Assembly (NCBI RefSeq): GCF_002162135.1 | Contig: NZ_CP021382.1 | Location: 372,001 to 436,000, forward strand | Direction of reading: 5' to 3' | DNA length: 64,000 nt | DNA from: Cellvibrio sp. PSBB006 | Lineage (GTDB): Bacteria > Pseudomonadota > Gammaproteobacteria > Pseudomonadales > Cellvibrionaceae | In this document: positions 35,022-43,628 of the stretch, piece by piece | How positions within the stretch are numbered: position 1 is the first letter of the stretch | Layout of the letters: each line of letters begins with the position of its first letter | Program-made: the position numbers and the translations under genes | Notes under the pieces: generated by a model | What the model was told of the DNA's origin: nothing | Databases searched by the model: none | What the model saw: the letters and a program-made list of their open reading frames with translations, nothing else

Positions 35022-35750
35022 ATGAATCACTTACTTGCCCTGGTATTGTTGTTAACCTCTGCCGTCGCATTTGCGAACCCTTTGCCGGCCAAGCCGCATA
35101 TTTATGTGGAGGGTTCGGCGGAGATTGAGGTCATCCCTGATGAGATGACCATCACCTTGGGCCTGACCTCGGAGAATATGGATGTCGGTGTAGCCAAGGC
35201 TGATGTGGATAAGCGTTCAGTACATCTGATCAATACTCTGAAGGCTATGGATATTGAGGCGCGCGATATTGCGACCACGGCGCTGCAGGTTACGCCGGTT
35301 TACGATTATGTTGAAGGTAAGCAGGTGCCGCGCGGCAGCCGGGTTTATCGCCAGGTGGATATTACCCTGCGCGACCTTGAGCGTTATGGCGCGCTGATGC
35401 AGGCGTTGATGGATGCGAAGATCTCCAACACCGTGGATACCAGTTTGTCGGTGTCGGATGAGAAGGTGGTGAGTGATCAGGCGTTGATCAAGGCGCTGGA
35501 GGATGCGCATTCGCGGGCGGCGGCTTTGGTGGAGTCCCAGGGGCGCAAGTTGGGTGATGTGCATTCGATTTCGGAGTTTGAGTTGCGCCGTGAGGAGACG
35601 TATTTCCTGGTGCCGAATCGTGAGGTTTATGGTGAGTCTGCCCAAGGGTTGGCGGTGAGTGCGGATATGCGGATGAAGAGTTCGGAGCCGTTTGAGCCGG
35701 GGGTGATTCGGGCGAAGGCTAAGGTGTATGTGGTGTATTTGATTAAGTAA
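35022..35750 (+). CDS. SIMPL (DUF541) domain periplasmic protein
   Basis: From ATG 35022 the protein has 242 residues, with a cleavable signal peptide (about 1-19, LLALVLLLTSAVAFA). The mature part starts with IYVEGSAEIEVIPDEMTITLG, a hallmark of SIMPL/DUF541, followed by VYRQVDITLRDLERYGALMQ and the C-terminal VIRAKAKVYVVYLI. Relatives form periplasmic ring oligomers and are linked to oxidative or envelope stress, but no reaction is known. AAAAGGA upstream supports this start over an in-frame ATG at 34962. Confidence 0.85.
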   Translation: MNHLLALVLLLTSAVAFANPLPAKPHIYVEGSAEIEVIPDEMTITLGLTSENMDVGVAKADVDKRSVHLINTLKAMDIEARDIATTALQVTPVYDYVEGKQVPRGSRVYRQVDITLRDLERYGALMQALMDAKISNTVDTSLSVSDEKVVSDQALIKALEDAHSRAAALVESQGRKLGDVHSISEFELRREETYFLVPNREVYGESAQGLAVSADMRMKSSEPFEPGVIRAKAKVYVVYLIK

Positions 35751-35788
35751 TTCTGGTGTTTATACCGAGCTTTAGTCGGTCGTGCCGC

Positions 35789-35888
35789 GAATACCGTTGT
35801 CGACTCTGAGACTCGCCGTGAACCCTTCCGTGGGGGCTCATCAGCAGCATCCGTGCTGCCGATGGTCTCAGAGTCGACAACGGTATTC
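35789..35888. repeat. Covarying-arm inverted-repeat element, divergent member
   Basis: The outer arms 35789-35812 and 35865-35888 are perfect 24-bp reverse complements (left arm GAATACCGTTGTCGACTCTG then AGAC). Inside, GCAGCA/TGCTGC forms a small hairpin next to GGATG. On the minus strand the core reads GAGCCCCCACGGAAGGGTTC then ACGGCG. This aligns with the core of copies 1-3 (GAGC, then CA, GGA, G, TTCA and GCG in the same order and nearly the same spacing). The arm sequence is unrelated to the other copies. It lies between the SIMPL gene and msrP. Confidence 0.75.
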
Positions 35889-35933
35889 TCTCTGAGAGAA
35901 TGTGCCATAAATTTTTAAATTCGGGTAACTGCC

Positions 35934-36944
35934 ATGCTAATCAAGAAGCCGTCGGATATTCCCTCCTCAGACATTACGCCGGAAGCGATTTATCGGGCGC
36001 GACGGGATTTTATGCGTGGGGCTTTTTCGGTGGGTGTGTTGGGTGCGGCGGGGATGGTGGTGCCGGGGGTGTTGGCGGAGCCGGGTTATGTGGCAGCGGA
36101 GGCGGAGAATAAAGGGCCGGATTGGTTGAAGCGGCAGATCGCGTCGGCGACGGCGGACTCTCATAAAGTGAGTGATAAGTTGACGCCTTACGAGCATGTT
36201 ACTCAGTACAACAATTTTTATGAGTTTGGTTACAACAAGGATGATCCTGCGGAGAACAGTAAAGATTTTCAGCCGCATCCCTGGTCGCTTGAAATAGCCG
36301 GGGAGGCGGGGAAGACGGGTCGGTTTACGTTGGAAGATATCCTGAAAGGCATGACGCTGGAGGAGCGGGTGTATCGTCTGCGTTGTGTTGAGGCCTGGTC
36401 GATGGTGATTCCGTGGGTTGGTTTTCCACTGGCGAGTTTGTTGAAGCGTTTTGAGCCGACGGGGAACGCGAAGTACGTGGCCTTCACTACATTGAAAGAT
36501 CCCAAACAAATGCCGGCGCAGAAGAGTGCCTTCAGCAGTATTGATTGGCCTTATGTTGAAGGTTTGCGCATGGATGAAGCCATGCATCCGTTGACGATAT
36601 TGGCGGTGGGTTTGTACGGTAAGGTATTGCCCAATCAGAACGGTGCGCCCTTGCGATTAGTAGTGCCCTGGAAGTATGGTTTTAAAAGTATTAAATCTAT
36701 CGTGAAGATTGAGTTCACCGAAAAAGAACCGCCGACTACCTGGAATATCAGCGCACCGCAGGAATACGGTTTTTATGCGAATGTAAATCCCAAGGTGGAT
36801 CATCCGCGCTGGAGCCAGGCCACCGAGCGACGCCTACCCAGCGGCTTGTTTAGCCCCAATATTATCGATACTCAATTATTCAACGGCTACGCCGACGAGG
36901 TGGCCCATCTCTACAAAGGCATGGACCTAAAAAAATACTACTAA
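35934..36944 (+). CDS. msrP: Methionine sulfoxide reductase MsrP, molybdopterin subunit
   Basis: The 336-residue protein is the periplasmic Mo-cofactor catalytic subunit that repairs oxidised methionines in envelope proteins. A twin-arginine signal ([20 protein letters not shown], about 23-42) shows Tat export. The conserved [20 protein letters not shown] holds the Cys that ligates molybdenum (about 147). [19 protein letters not shown] completes the sulfite-oxidase-like fold. Length is normal. The partner msrQ starts 79 bp later; an inverted repeat of the GTAGGTCGGATTA type sits between them. Confidence 0.96.
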   Translation: MLIKKPSDIPSSDITPEAIYRARRDFMRGAFSVGVLGAAGMVVPGVLAEPGYVAAEAENKGPDWLKRQIASATADSHKVSDKLTPYEHVTQYNNFYEFGYNKDDPAENSKDFQPHPWSLEIAGEAGKTGRFTLEDILKGMTLEERVYRLRCVEAWSMVIPWVGFPLASLLKRFEPTGNAKYVAFTTLKDPKQMPAQKSAFSSIDWPYVEGLRMDEAMHPLTILAVGLYGKVLPNQNGAPLRLVVPWKYGFKSIKSIVKIEFTEKEPPTTWNISAPQEYGFYANVNPKVDHPRWSQATERRLPSGLFSPNIIDTQLFNGYADEVAHLYKGMDLKKYY

Positions 36945-36951
36945 CCGTACC

Positions 36952-36987
36952 GTAGGTCGGATTAGCGGCAAAGCCGCGTAATCCGAC
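36952..36987. repeat. GTAGGTCGGATTA-type palindromic repeat, copy 1
   Basis: The outer GTCGGATTA pairs with TAATCCGAC, and the inner GCGGC AAA GCCGC extends the stem. It lies between msrP and msrQ, so it sits inside a probable operon transcript, where it could alter expression of msrQ. Confidence 0.85.
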
Positions 36988-37023
36988 AACCAACTTTCTA
37001 ACCAAACCAACCCGGATAACCTC

Positions 37024-37629
37024 GTGCAACAAATCCCCACCAGCTGGCGACGCCTCATCATCTTTCTCTGCGCACTCATTCCTTTCGCCTGGCTGGTCTT
37101 TAACACCATCACCCAGCAACTCGGCGCTGATCCCGCGAAAACTATTGTGTTATTCACCGGCGAATGGACGATTTATTTTTTGTTTATCACGTTATCTGTC
37201 ACACCCTTACGCCGTTTATTGGCATGGAGCTGGCTGATGTCGCATCGCCGGATGCTGGGTTTATTTGCGTTGTTTTATGGATTGTTGCATTTACTGTCGT
37301 ATCTGATTTTTATCCTCGGGTTGGATTTCAGTCGTCTGGTGTCTGAAACACTCAAACGACCCTACATAACCGTAGGGTTTCCGGCGCTGTTGATTCTGGT
37401 TGCCTTGGGCATTACCTCCACACAAAAGATGATGCGGCGCTTGGGGAAAAACTGGGTCAAGCTGCATCGTCTGGTATACCTTGCGTTGATTCTGGCCTGG
37501 ATACATGTTTTATGGCAGGTGCGCTCCAGCTATTTTGAGGCAGCTGTCTACGGTGCTATTGTGGCGGTATTGCTGGGAATACGCCTGTTTTGGGCCGTCA
37601 AAAAAAATAAACGTCGCGTGGCTCAATAG
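37024..37629 (+). CDS. msrQ: MsrQ haem b membrane subunit of the MsrPQ system
   Basis: The 201-residue integral membrane protein has six helices of the ferric-reductase-like fold. It carries conserved His residues in SHRRMLGLFALFYGLLHLLS and KLHRLVYLALILAWIHVLWQ, which hold haem b. It passes electrons from the quinone pool or flavins to MsrP. The start is GTG 37024. Gene order msrP-msrQ is the usual one. Confidence 0.95.
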   Translation: MQQIPTSWRRLIIFLCALIPFAWLVFNTITQQLGADPAKTIVLFTGEWTIYFLFITLSVTPLRRLLAWSWLMSHRRMLGLFALFYGLLHLLSYLIFILGLDFSRLVSETLKRPYITVGFPALLILVALGITSTQKMMRRLGKNWVKLHRLVYLALILAWIHVLWQVRSSYFEAAVYGAIVAVLLGIRLFWAVKKNKRRVAQ

Positions 37630-37661
37630 CCATTTACTGTTATTTATACCCGCCTTGCCGG

Positions 37662-38648
37662 TTATTTATAATTTCCCTGCAAGTACCGATAAAACGCGGG
37701 ATTTACCCAAATCGTTTCCGGGTTGAGAGTCCAGGTTTTGTTAAGTGCAGCAATATTTTTAATTAAGCCTGGCGCTTTGTTCGGCAATGCGAGCATTACA
37801 GCGGTTTCCTCACCGTGACTTACCAGGATCTGGGTAACCGGATGAAAATTTGGTGCAGCCACCCGGCTGCGGTAATAGGGTTGCCACCAGGCACTACGAA
37901 TAAGCCCTGACTGTTCAGCACGATTTTTTTTAGCGTAACGATTCACTATCTGCATAAAGCGTTGTTTGTCATCGGCAGTCGCAAAGCCAAAGTGTAAATC
38001 GTATTCACGTGCTTCTATCAGGTGGCGATTGTCGCTTAATCGAATGGTGTTGGGATTTGGTGTGCCCCAATCATCACGATGCAAAAAGGCTGATGTTTTC
38101 AGAGAAAAACCAACCTGCGCCTCAAGTCCTTCACTGGCCAGCAGCGCGAGTAACTGTTGAGCGTGATCAATATCATTGTGGCCATAGATAATATGCGTCT
38201 CACGCTCGAACAACGGCCAGGGAGTCGTATAGATGTTATAACCGGTCGCCACGCTCTGGTCGATCACCGAGCGCAAGGCAATAGCAAAATCAGAATGGCC
38301 TTCTTTCGAGGCGCTCAGCCAGCGTGTTTCAATACGTTGGTATACAGAAGGTTCACGCAGGTTTCCGAGATAGGCAAGGTCCGGTTTGTTGTAATGTGCA
38401 ACAAAGCTGGCGAGATCCACTTTTGTTGTGGGGGCGTCGAGAGTTTTGAGCACAGCCAGAGCCTGTTGCTCGGAAAAATCCTCGGCTTTGCCGGCATCCC
38501 TGCCGGTGATACGCGTAACTTTCTCTATAGAAAATGTTGCTGCCAGTTCGCTGTAGCCTAATTGTTTTACTGCATCAGCGTAGATTCCGCCGTAACAGGG
38601 AAGCGCAATCAATAGCATTGCAAGTCTTGCAAAAAATGACACCTTCAT
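37662..38648 (-). CDS. Exported protein of unknown function
   Basis: The 328-residue protein has a signal peptide (about 1-22, FFARLAMLLIALPCYGG). I do not recognise the family. The mature part has a mixed alpha/beta composition, with phrases such as GYNIYTTPWPLFERETHIIY and HDYGTP-like HRDDWGTPNPNTIRLSDNRH. No lipobox or membrane helix follows. It lies 33 bp downstream of the secreted nucleosidase-like gene, as the third and last gene of a minus-strand unit starting at 40578. A periplasmic role linked to purine use is only inferred from this position. Confidence 0.7.
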   Translation of the reverse strand: MKVSFFARLAMLLIALPCYGGIYADAVKQLGYSELAATFSIEKVTRITGRDAGKAEDFSEQQALAVLKTLDAPTTKVDLASFVAHYNKPDLAYLGNLREPSVYQRIETRWLSASKEGHSDFAIALRSVIDQSVATGYNIYTTPWPLFERETHIIYGHNDIDHAQQLLALLASEGLEAQVGFSLKTSAFLHRDDWGTPNPNTIRLSDNRHLIEAREYDLHFGFATADDKQRFMQIVNRYAKKNRAEQSGLIRSAWWQPYYRSRVAAPNFHPVTQILVSHGEETAVMLALPNKAPGLIKNIAALNKTWTLNPETIWVNPAFYRYLQGNYK

Positions 38649-38681
38649 CGTTTATTTTTCCCGCGTCACAGAGGTTTTGAA

Positions 38682-39536
38682 CTATAAAAATTTTACCAGG
38701 TGTAAGGAAAATTTTGCGGCCTCGCGTGCGGCAATAGGGCCAAGGCGCAGATAGTCATCATTGGGTGCTTCCTGGGCAACATTGGAACCGGCACGCACAA
38801 TTAAGTAAGGCACACCCAAAGCTTCGCACACATGACCCAGTGGGGCGGATTCCATCTCCATGATGTCAGTTTTGAAATGGTTGCGCAGCAGATCAATGCG
38901 TACCTGCGGAACACCGAATAAATCCGATGACGCCACGACACCATAGCGCACCGAATTTTTATAGGTGCTGTCATTGGCGGTTACGGTTTGTGGTTCGTAA
39001 GTATCCATGGCTTTTTTTGCCAGGGCCAACATGGCTGCGGAGGGTTTAAATTCATTGGTCACCTCCTTGCCATCATCGGGTCCGTTCATCGGGCGATACA
39101 CCATATCGTTTGCTGTGAGGCTGCCATAGTCGTGCTCATAGGTATGCGTTGCCACGATAACATCACCCGTGCGCAACTGTTGATTGATGCGTGCACCGGT
39201 GCCCGTCATGAGTACCATGCGCGGTTTAAATTCCTTAATAAACAACGTGGTTGTCATGCCGGTGAAGGTTTTTCCGATACCGGTGATGGCGATAACCACG
39301 GGTTTGCCATGCAATTTCCCTTGCCAATAAGGTATACCCCACAAACTTTTTTTCTCAGGATTTTCCAGTGCATCGGTGAGTACCGGAATTTCCTGGGGCA
39401 CAGCGCCAAGTATCACAATGGTATCCGTCGGTTCGTAGAAGCGCGGTTTTTCCTGCGCCTGGCTGGCCAGTGTTAGACACGCAAAAAAGCTGCTGAGAAT
39501 AAGTAAAAGTACCCGTTTGTGGATGAAAAATTTCAT
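38682..39536 (-). CDS. Exported MTA/SAH nucleosidase-like protein (purine nucleoside phosphorylase family 1)
   Basis: From ATG 39536 (MKFFIHKR) the protein has 284 residues with a signal peptide (about 8-27). The mature part has the PNP/MTAN fold: IVILGAVPQEIPVL places a Glu where MTAN Glu12 lies, TGTGARINQQLRTGDVIVAT is the ribose/phosphate loop, and DIMEMESAPLGHVC holds the ribose-binding Glu. The catalytic Asp of MTAN (RAxSDxA) is Asn here (RAGSNVAQE). That change, the secretion signal and a long insert (YRPMNGPDDGKEV) set it apart from housekeeping MTAN. It may hydrolyse or only bind a nucleoside in the periplasm. It lies between the deaminase-family gene and the unknown exported protein. 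Confidence 0.75.
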   Translation of the reverse strand: MKFFIHKRVLLLILSSFFACLTLASQAQEKPRFYEPTDTIVILGAVPQEIPVLTDALENPEKKSLWGIPYWQGKLHGKPVVIAITGIGKTFTGMTTTLFIKEFKPRMVLMTGTGARINQQLRTGDVIVATHTYEHDYGSLTANDMVYRPMNGPDDGKEVTNEFKPSAAMLALAKKAMDTYEPQTVTANDSTYKNSVRYGVVASSDLFGVPQVRIDLLRNHFKTDIMEMESAPLGHVCEALGVPYLIVRAGSNVAQEAPNDDYLRLGPIAAREAAKFSLHLVKFL

Positions 39537-39555
39537 GACATTATCCCGATATACA

Positions 39556-40578
39556 TTAATTGGCCGGCTGGTCAGTGATTGTGGTGACATACTCGTTGAG
39601 TAACGTCAGATAATGATTTTTTTGGGCTTCCGGTAACCAGGCAACCCGAAACGCATTGCCAACCAGCTTGGTGATTTCTTCGCTGGTGAATTGCCCTTCC
39701 TGTTGCAGCTCTACCAGGTTTTCATTGAGATACGCGCGGAAATAAGCAGGATCGTCGGAGTTGATGGTGGCGAGCATGCCTTTTTGTAGCATGGTGCGAA
39801 TTTCTGCAGAGGTAAGTGATTGCACTACAAAGCGGTTGGACACCGGGCACACGGTCAGCCCCAAACCGCGTTTCTTTATCGCTTCACATAACGCATCGTC
39901 TTCCAGCGAGTTCACGCCGTGGTCGATGCGGTCCACGATAATCTCATCGAGACATTGGCCAATGTGAACCAGCGTATTTTGCTGATTCACATCACAGTGC
40001 ATCGTCAGTTTTAAACCCATCTCCCGCGCTTGCTTGAAGACCTCTGCAAACTTAACCGGTGGGTTATTTTTTTCATCTGAATCCAGGCCTACACCAACAA
40101 CCCAGTCGCGGTAGGGTTTGACCATTTCCAGATGCGCCATGGCGGATTCCGCGCTCATATCCCGCAGGAAACACATGATCAATTGGCTTTCGATACCGAG
40201 TTTTTCTTTGGCATCCACCTGGGCTTTGTGAATGCCGGTGATAACTACCCCAAATTCGACCCCGCGACTGGTGTGCGCTTGTGGATCAAAAAACACCTCG
40301 GCATAAACCGTATTTTGACTGCGTGCCTTACTCAGATAATTCCAGGTGAGCTGGTAAAAATCAGCTTCGGTGCGCAACACGTCCATGGCGGCGTAGTAGA
40401 TGGTTAAAAAAGAGGGCAGGTCGTAGAAGTTGTAAGCAGCGATCAATTCGTCCGGCGTTTTGTAGGGCAGGTCGATCTGATTGCGCTGTGCCAGTTCAAA
40501 ACTGAGTTCCGGTTCCAGTGTTCCTTCCAGGTGAACATGCAATTCCGCTTTGGGCATGTTTTCAATAAAAGTTTGCAT
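39556..40578 (-). CDS. Adenosine/adenine deaminase family protein
   Basis: The 340-residue protein resembles bacterial adenine deaminases of the adenosine deaminase family: KAELHVHLEGTLEPELSFEL has the first metal-binding HxH, RIDHGVNSLEDD the conserved His, and NSDDPAYF the paired Asp. The usual catalytic HAGE motif reads HCDV (TMHCDVNQQNT), so the proton-shuttling Glu appears to be missing. It is cytosolic, with no signal peptide. It is the first gene of a three-gene minus-strand unit with the exported nucleosidase-like gene 19 bp downstream. The substrate is uncertain; a non-adenine purine or pterin, or an inactive binder, is possible. Confidence 0.75.
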   Translation of the reverse strand: MQTFIENMPKAELHVHLEGTLEPELSFELAQRNQIDLPYKTPDELIAAYNFYDLPSFLTIYYAAMDVLRTEADFYQLTWNYLSKARSQNTVYAEVFFDPQAHTSRGVEFGVVITGIHKAQVDAKEKLGIESQLIMCFLRDMSAESAMAHLEMVKPYRDWVVGVGLDSDEKNNPPVKFAEVFKQAREMGLKLTMHCDVNQQNTLVHIGQCLDEIIVDRIDHGVNSLEDDALCEAIKKRGLGLTVCPVSNRFVVQSLTSAEIRTMLQKGMLATINSDDPAYFRAYLNENLVELQQEGQFTSEEITKLVGNAFRVAWLPEAQKNHYLTLLNEYVTTITDQPAN

Positions 40579-40764
40579 CGTTAGCTCCCAGGGTTCACTT
40601 GTTGTTGCCCCTGATTTGCAACTTTCATTCCCCTTTATGTGAATGCTTGAAATAAGCTGACTAATTGGACAATAAATTAAAAAGCTGACTGTTTTGCGCT
40701 AGGGAGCTGCACTAAAAGAGGTGAGGTAGGATGTCAGTAGGGCGTTTCTGGTGCGATATAGGTG

Positions 40765-40890
40765 CTTCGTAGTCCGTTTGCCACTCAGGTTTTTGTTTCG
40801 AAAACGCATACTACATCCCTGTAGCTCCCGCAAATCATCCGTGATTTGAGGGTTTCGAAACAAAAACCTGAGCGGCAAACTCACGTTGTG
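40765..40890. repeat. Covarying-arm inverted-repeat element, copy 2
   Basis: The outer arms 40784-40803 (CTCAGGTTTTTGTTTCGAAA) and 40853-40872 are perfect 20-bp reverse complements. The inner part is reversed relative to copy 1: ACGCATACTACATCCCTGTA then GCTCCC, and a second hairpin AAATCA/TGATTT. The outer flanks TCCGTTTGCCA and GGCAAACTCACG continue the stem with one mismatch. The element lies upstream of the deaminase gene and downstream of the antiporter gene. Confidence 0.85.
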
Positions 40891-40933
40891 CGCTCTTAAA
40901 GTCAAGCTGTCCGAATGGACAGCTTATTGGCTT

Positions 40934-42823
40934 TTACTGCGGATCTTCAGGTGTGGTGGGCTTCACTTCAGTCTCCGGTGTAATCAAACTGATAATTTGC
41001 CAACCCGCTTTAGGTGTCCAGGCACGCTTGGTGGGTTCATGGCGAGGTGCCGCGTTGCTTTCCTTGGTGTTCGTCTCAGGGGTATACATGCCCGCGGTAT
41101 AAATAAAGGTGCGATTGTTTGGGTCGAGGGCGATCAGTGGCAGGGCGCGGGTGCCGTAGTTATTGGCGTAGTCCTCGATGGTAAAGGCTTCCGTCAAGGG
41201 GGTGGTTTTTATCTGGGCGCCGCGCGCCATCAGGCTGGCCAACTTGCCGTAGGTAATATCGTCCCCGAACAGGCTTAAATTCCTGGCGTAATCTTCGGCC
41301 TGTTTGTGGCTGGCGCGGGTGTCTTTTTCTCCGTAGCCCAAGCCCCATACATTGCCTTCGCCCAGAATGGCTTCGTAGTCGTAACTCAACACGGGGTTGA
41401 GTTGGCGATAGGGTGAGAGAATCAAGAGATGGCGAGTGAGCACAAGGTCGAGCGTGCGGTGGGCGTGCTCGGAGGCGGGGTTGCCATAGTAAGTGGGAAT
41501 ATTCTGCATGCGGGCTGCGCGGATGTTATCCCAGTTGGTATCTGCCAGTTTGACTGGAATATCCTGTTTGATGAGTTCGCTGGCCAAGGCGCGGGGAAAT
41601 GCGCTGGCGCCAAAAATCAGTAAGCCTTGTGGAGCTGGCGCGCGCACGCCTAACAGTTTGGCGAAGGTGCCGGCGGTCAAACTCTGCAATACAACGGTGG
41701 TGATAATCACCAGGAATACCATGGGGACAATTTTTTCTGCTTCGAGGAAGCCAGCCTCTTCCAGTTTCAGGGCAAAGAGTGCTGATACGGCGGCGGCAAC
41801 GATTCCGCGTGGTGCAATCCAGCTTAGCAATGCCAGTTCGCGCCAGTTCAGGGATGTCCCGATACTTGAGGCCAACACACTCAAGGGCCGGGCGACAAAG
41901 ATGACCACCAGCAGCACAAATACCACGCCCCAGCCCAATTGGCTGATCGCATAAAAATCGATACGGGCGGCCAGCAGGATAAATAAGGCTGAAATCAGCA
42001 AGACACTGAGGGTTTCCTTGAACTCCAGGATGCTGTCCACTTCAACGTGCTTCATGTTGGCCAGCCAGATACCCATGACCGTTACTGTCAACAGGCCGGA
42101 CTCTTCGGCAACATGGTTGGAGAGTGCATATGCGCCCAACATCAAGGTCAGCACACCGGTATTTTCCAGGTAGTGCGGAAACCAGTTACGACGCAAGGCG
42201 ACCCCCAAAAAATAACCGGCCGCGGCACCCAGGCCGAAGCCGATGGCTAATGTCAGGCCAAAGGTCTGAAGGGTATGCACAAGTGCGGTTTCCTGAGAGG
42301 AGACCACAAATTCATAAACCAGAACGGCCAGCAGGGCGCCGATGGGGTCAATCACAATGCCTTCCCAGCGCAGGATGTTGCCAATATTCGCTTTGGGCCG
42401 CACGGTGCGCAACATGGGGACAATGACGGTGGGGCCGGTAACGACCACAATAGCGCCGAACAAAAAGGCCAGTTCCCAGGACAGATTGAGAAAGTAATGT
42501 GCGCTGGGTGTCACGATCAGCCAGGTAATAAGGGAGCCCAGTGTGACCAGGTTGCGCACCATGGTGCCGTGATTTTGCAAGTCGCTGAAGCGCAAGGTCA
42601 GGCTGCCTTCAAACAGGATGATGGCGACCGACAGTACGACTAAGGGAAAAAGCAGGTCGCCGAACAGGGCGTCCGGATCAAGGATATGAAACCCCGGCCC
42701 CAGCGCGAGGCCAGCTAATAACAAGGGCAAAATAGCGGGAATACGAATGCGCCAGGCGAACCATTGGCAGGCGATGGATACCAATCCGACCAGGACGAGT
42801 AATGAGAGGCTGTCTAATGCCAT
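40934..42823 (-). CDS. CPA1/CPA2-type Na+/H+ antiporter with a C-terminal TrkA-N-like domain
   Basis: The 629-residue protein has 12-13 membrane helices (about 5-400), typical of Na_H_Exchanger transporters. The ion-binding region is in GPTVIVPMLRTVRP and NILRWEGIVIDPIGALLAVL, which carries the conserved DP. A Rossmann-like TrkA-N domain follows (about 415-530), starting GLLIFGASAFPRALASELIK; its glycine pattern GASAFP is degenerate, so nucleotide control is doubtful. The last 60 residues are disordered, Pro/Thr/Glu-rich. It exchanges protons for Na+ or K+ across the inner membrane. Confidence 0.88.
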   Translation of the reverse strand: MALDSLSLLVLVGLVSIACQWFAWRIRIPAILPLLLAGLALGPGFHILDPDALFGDLLFPLVVLSVAIILFEGSLTLRFSDLQNHGTMVRNLVTLGSLITWLIVTPSAHYFLNLSWELAFLFGAIVVVTGPTVIVPMLRTVRPKANIGNILRWEGIVIDPIGALLAVLVYEFVVSSQETALVHTLQTFGLTLAIGFGLGAAAGYFLGVALRRNWFPHYLENTGVLTLMLGAYALSNHVAEESGLLTVTVMGIWLANMKHVEVDSILEFKETLSVLLISALFILLAARIDFYAISQLGWGVVFVLLVVIFVARPLSVLASSIGTSLNWRELALLSWIAPRGIVAAAVSALFALKLEEAGFLEAEKIVPMVFLVIITTVVLQSLTAGTFAKLLGVRAPAPQGLLIFGASAFPRALASELIKQDIPVKLADTNWDNIRAARMQNIPTYYGNPASEHAHRTLDLVLTRHLLILSPYRQLNPVLSYDYEAILGEGNVWGLGYGEKDTRASHKQAEDYARNLSLFGDDITYGKLASLMARGAQIKTTPLTEAFTIEDYANNYGTRALPLIALDPNNRTFIYTAGMYTPETNTKESNAAPRHEPTKRAWTPKAGWQIISLITPETEVKPTTPEDPQ

Positions 42824-42979
42824 GTGCTACTCCTTTTATTTTCGTCCGGGGGAGTATAGCAAGCTGGCGGGGCTCGTCCCTGTGTTGAAGGAAAATGTCA
42901 GGAAGTTGGTCGATCTGTTACATAAAATCTGCGGTTTCTAGTACCCATAAACCTAGTACCCATCAATCTGGCGCCCATA

Positions 42980-43007
42980 AAAAAGCCCCATAAAGATGGG
43001 GCTTTTT
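42980..43007. terminator. Bidirectional terminator next to efp
   Basis: The stem AAAAAGCCCCA / TGGGGCTTTTT (11 bp, six-base loop) gives a T-run in both directions. It lies 16 bp past the efp stop on the minus strand. Confidence 0.85.
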
Positions 43008-43023
43008 ACTGAACACGAGTCGA

Positions 43024-43590
43024 TTAGGCTTTAGCGCGCGACTTGTATTCGCCGGTACGGGTATCGATGGAAATCAAATCGCCAATCTCAACGAACGCAG
43101 ACACTTGCAACTCAGTACCGTTGTTCAGGCGGGCGGTCTTCATCACCTTGCCGGAAGTGTCGCCGCGTACAGCCGGTTCGGTGTAGGAGATTTCACGCAC
43201 GATGGTGTTGGGCGGGGTGATAGAGATAACGCGACCGTCGTAAAACACCGCTTCGCACACGTCCTGCATGCCGTCTTCGATGTACAGCAGCAAATCGCCC
43301 AGGTCTTCTTTAGTCACTTCGTATTGCTCGTAATCAGAGTCCACGAACACATACATAGGGTCGGAGAAGTAGGAGTAGGTCACTTCTTTGCGATCAAGGA
43401 TGATGTCTTCGAACTTGTCGTCGGCTTTGTAAACCGTTTCGGTGGCAATGGCGCTCAGCAGGTTCTTCAGCTTCATCTTAACAACGGCGGAGTTACGGCC
43501 TGACTTGTTAAACTCCGCTTTCTGGATAACCCAGGGTGAGCCGTCGATGTTGATTACATGACCGGCGCGCAGTTCTTGTGCAGTTTTCAT
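43024..43590 (-). CDS. efp: Elongation factor P (Arg32 type)
   Basis: The 188-residue protein has the three-domain EF-P layout, beginning [20 protein letters not shown]. The loop that reaches the peptidyl-transferase centre reads KSGRNSAVV, with Arg at position 32, the residue rhamnosylated by EarP in Pseudomonas and Neisseria; enzymes for lysyl modification would need Lys here. The EF-P signature [20 protein letters not shown] is present. It rescues ribosomes stalled at polyproline. An in-frame ATG four codons earlier is less likely. earP lies just upstream on the same strand (38 bp). Confidence 0.97.
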   Translation of the reverse strand: MKTAQELRAGHVINIDGSPWVIQKAEFNKSGRNSAVVKMKLKNLLSAIATETVYKADDKFEDIILDRKEVTYSYFSDPMYVFVDSDYEQYEVTKEDLGDLLLYIEDGMQDVCEAVFYDGRVISITPPNTIVREISYTEPAVRGDTSGKVMKTARLNNGTELQVSAFVEIGDLISIDTRTGEYKSRAKA

Positions 43591-43628
43591 GACGAATCCC
43601 AAAAATTGATGGTTAAAATCGGCGGCTA

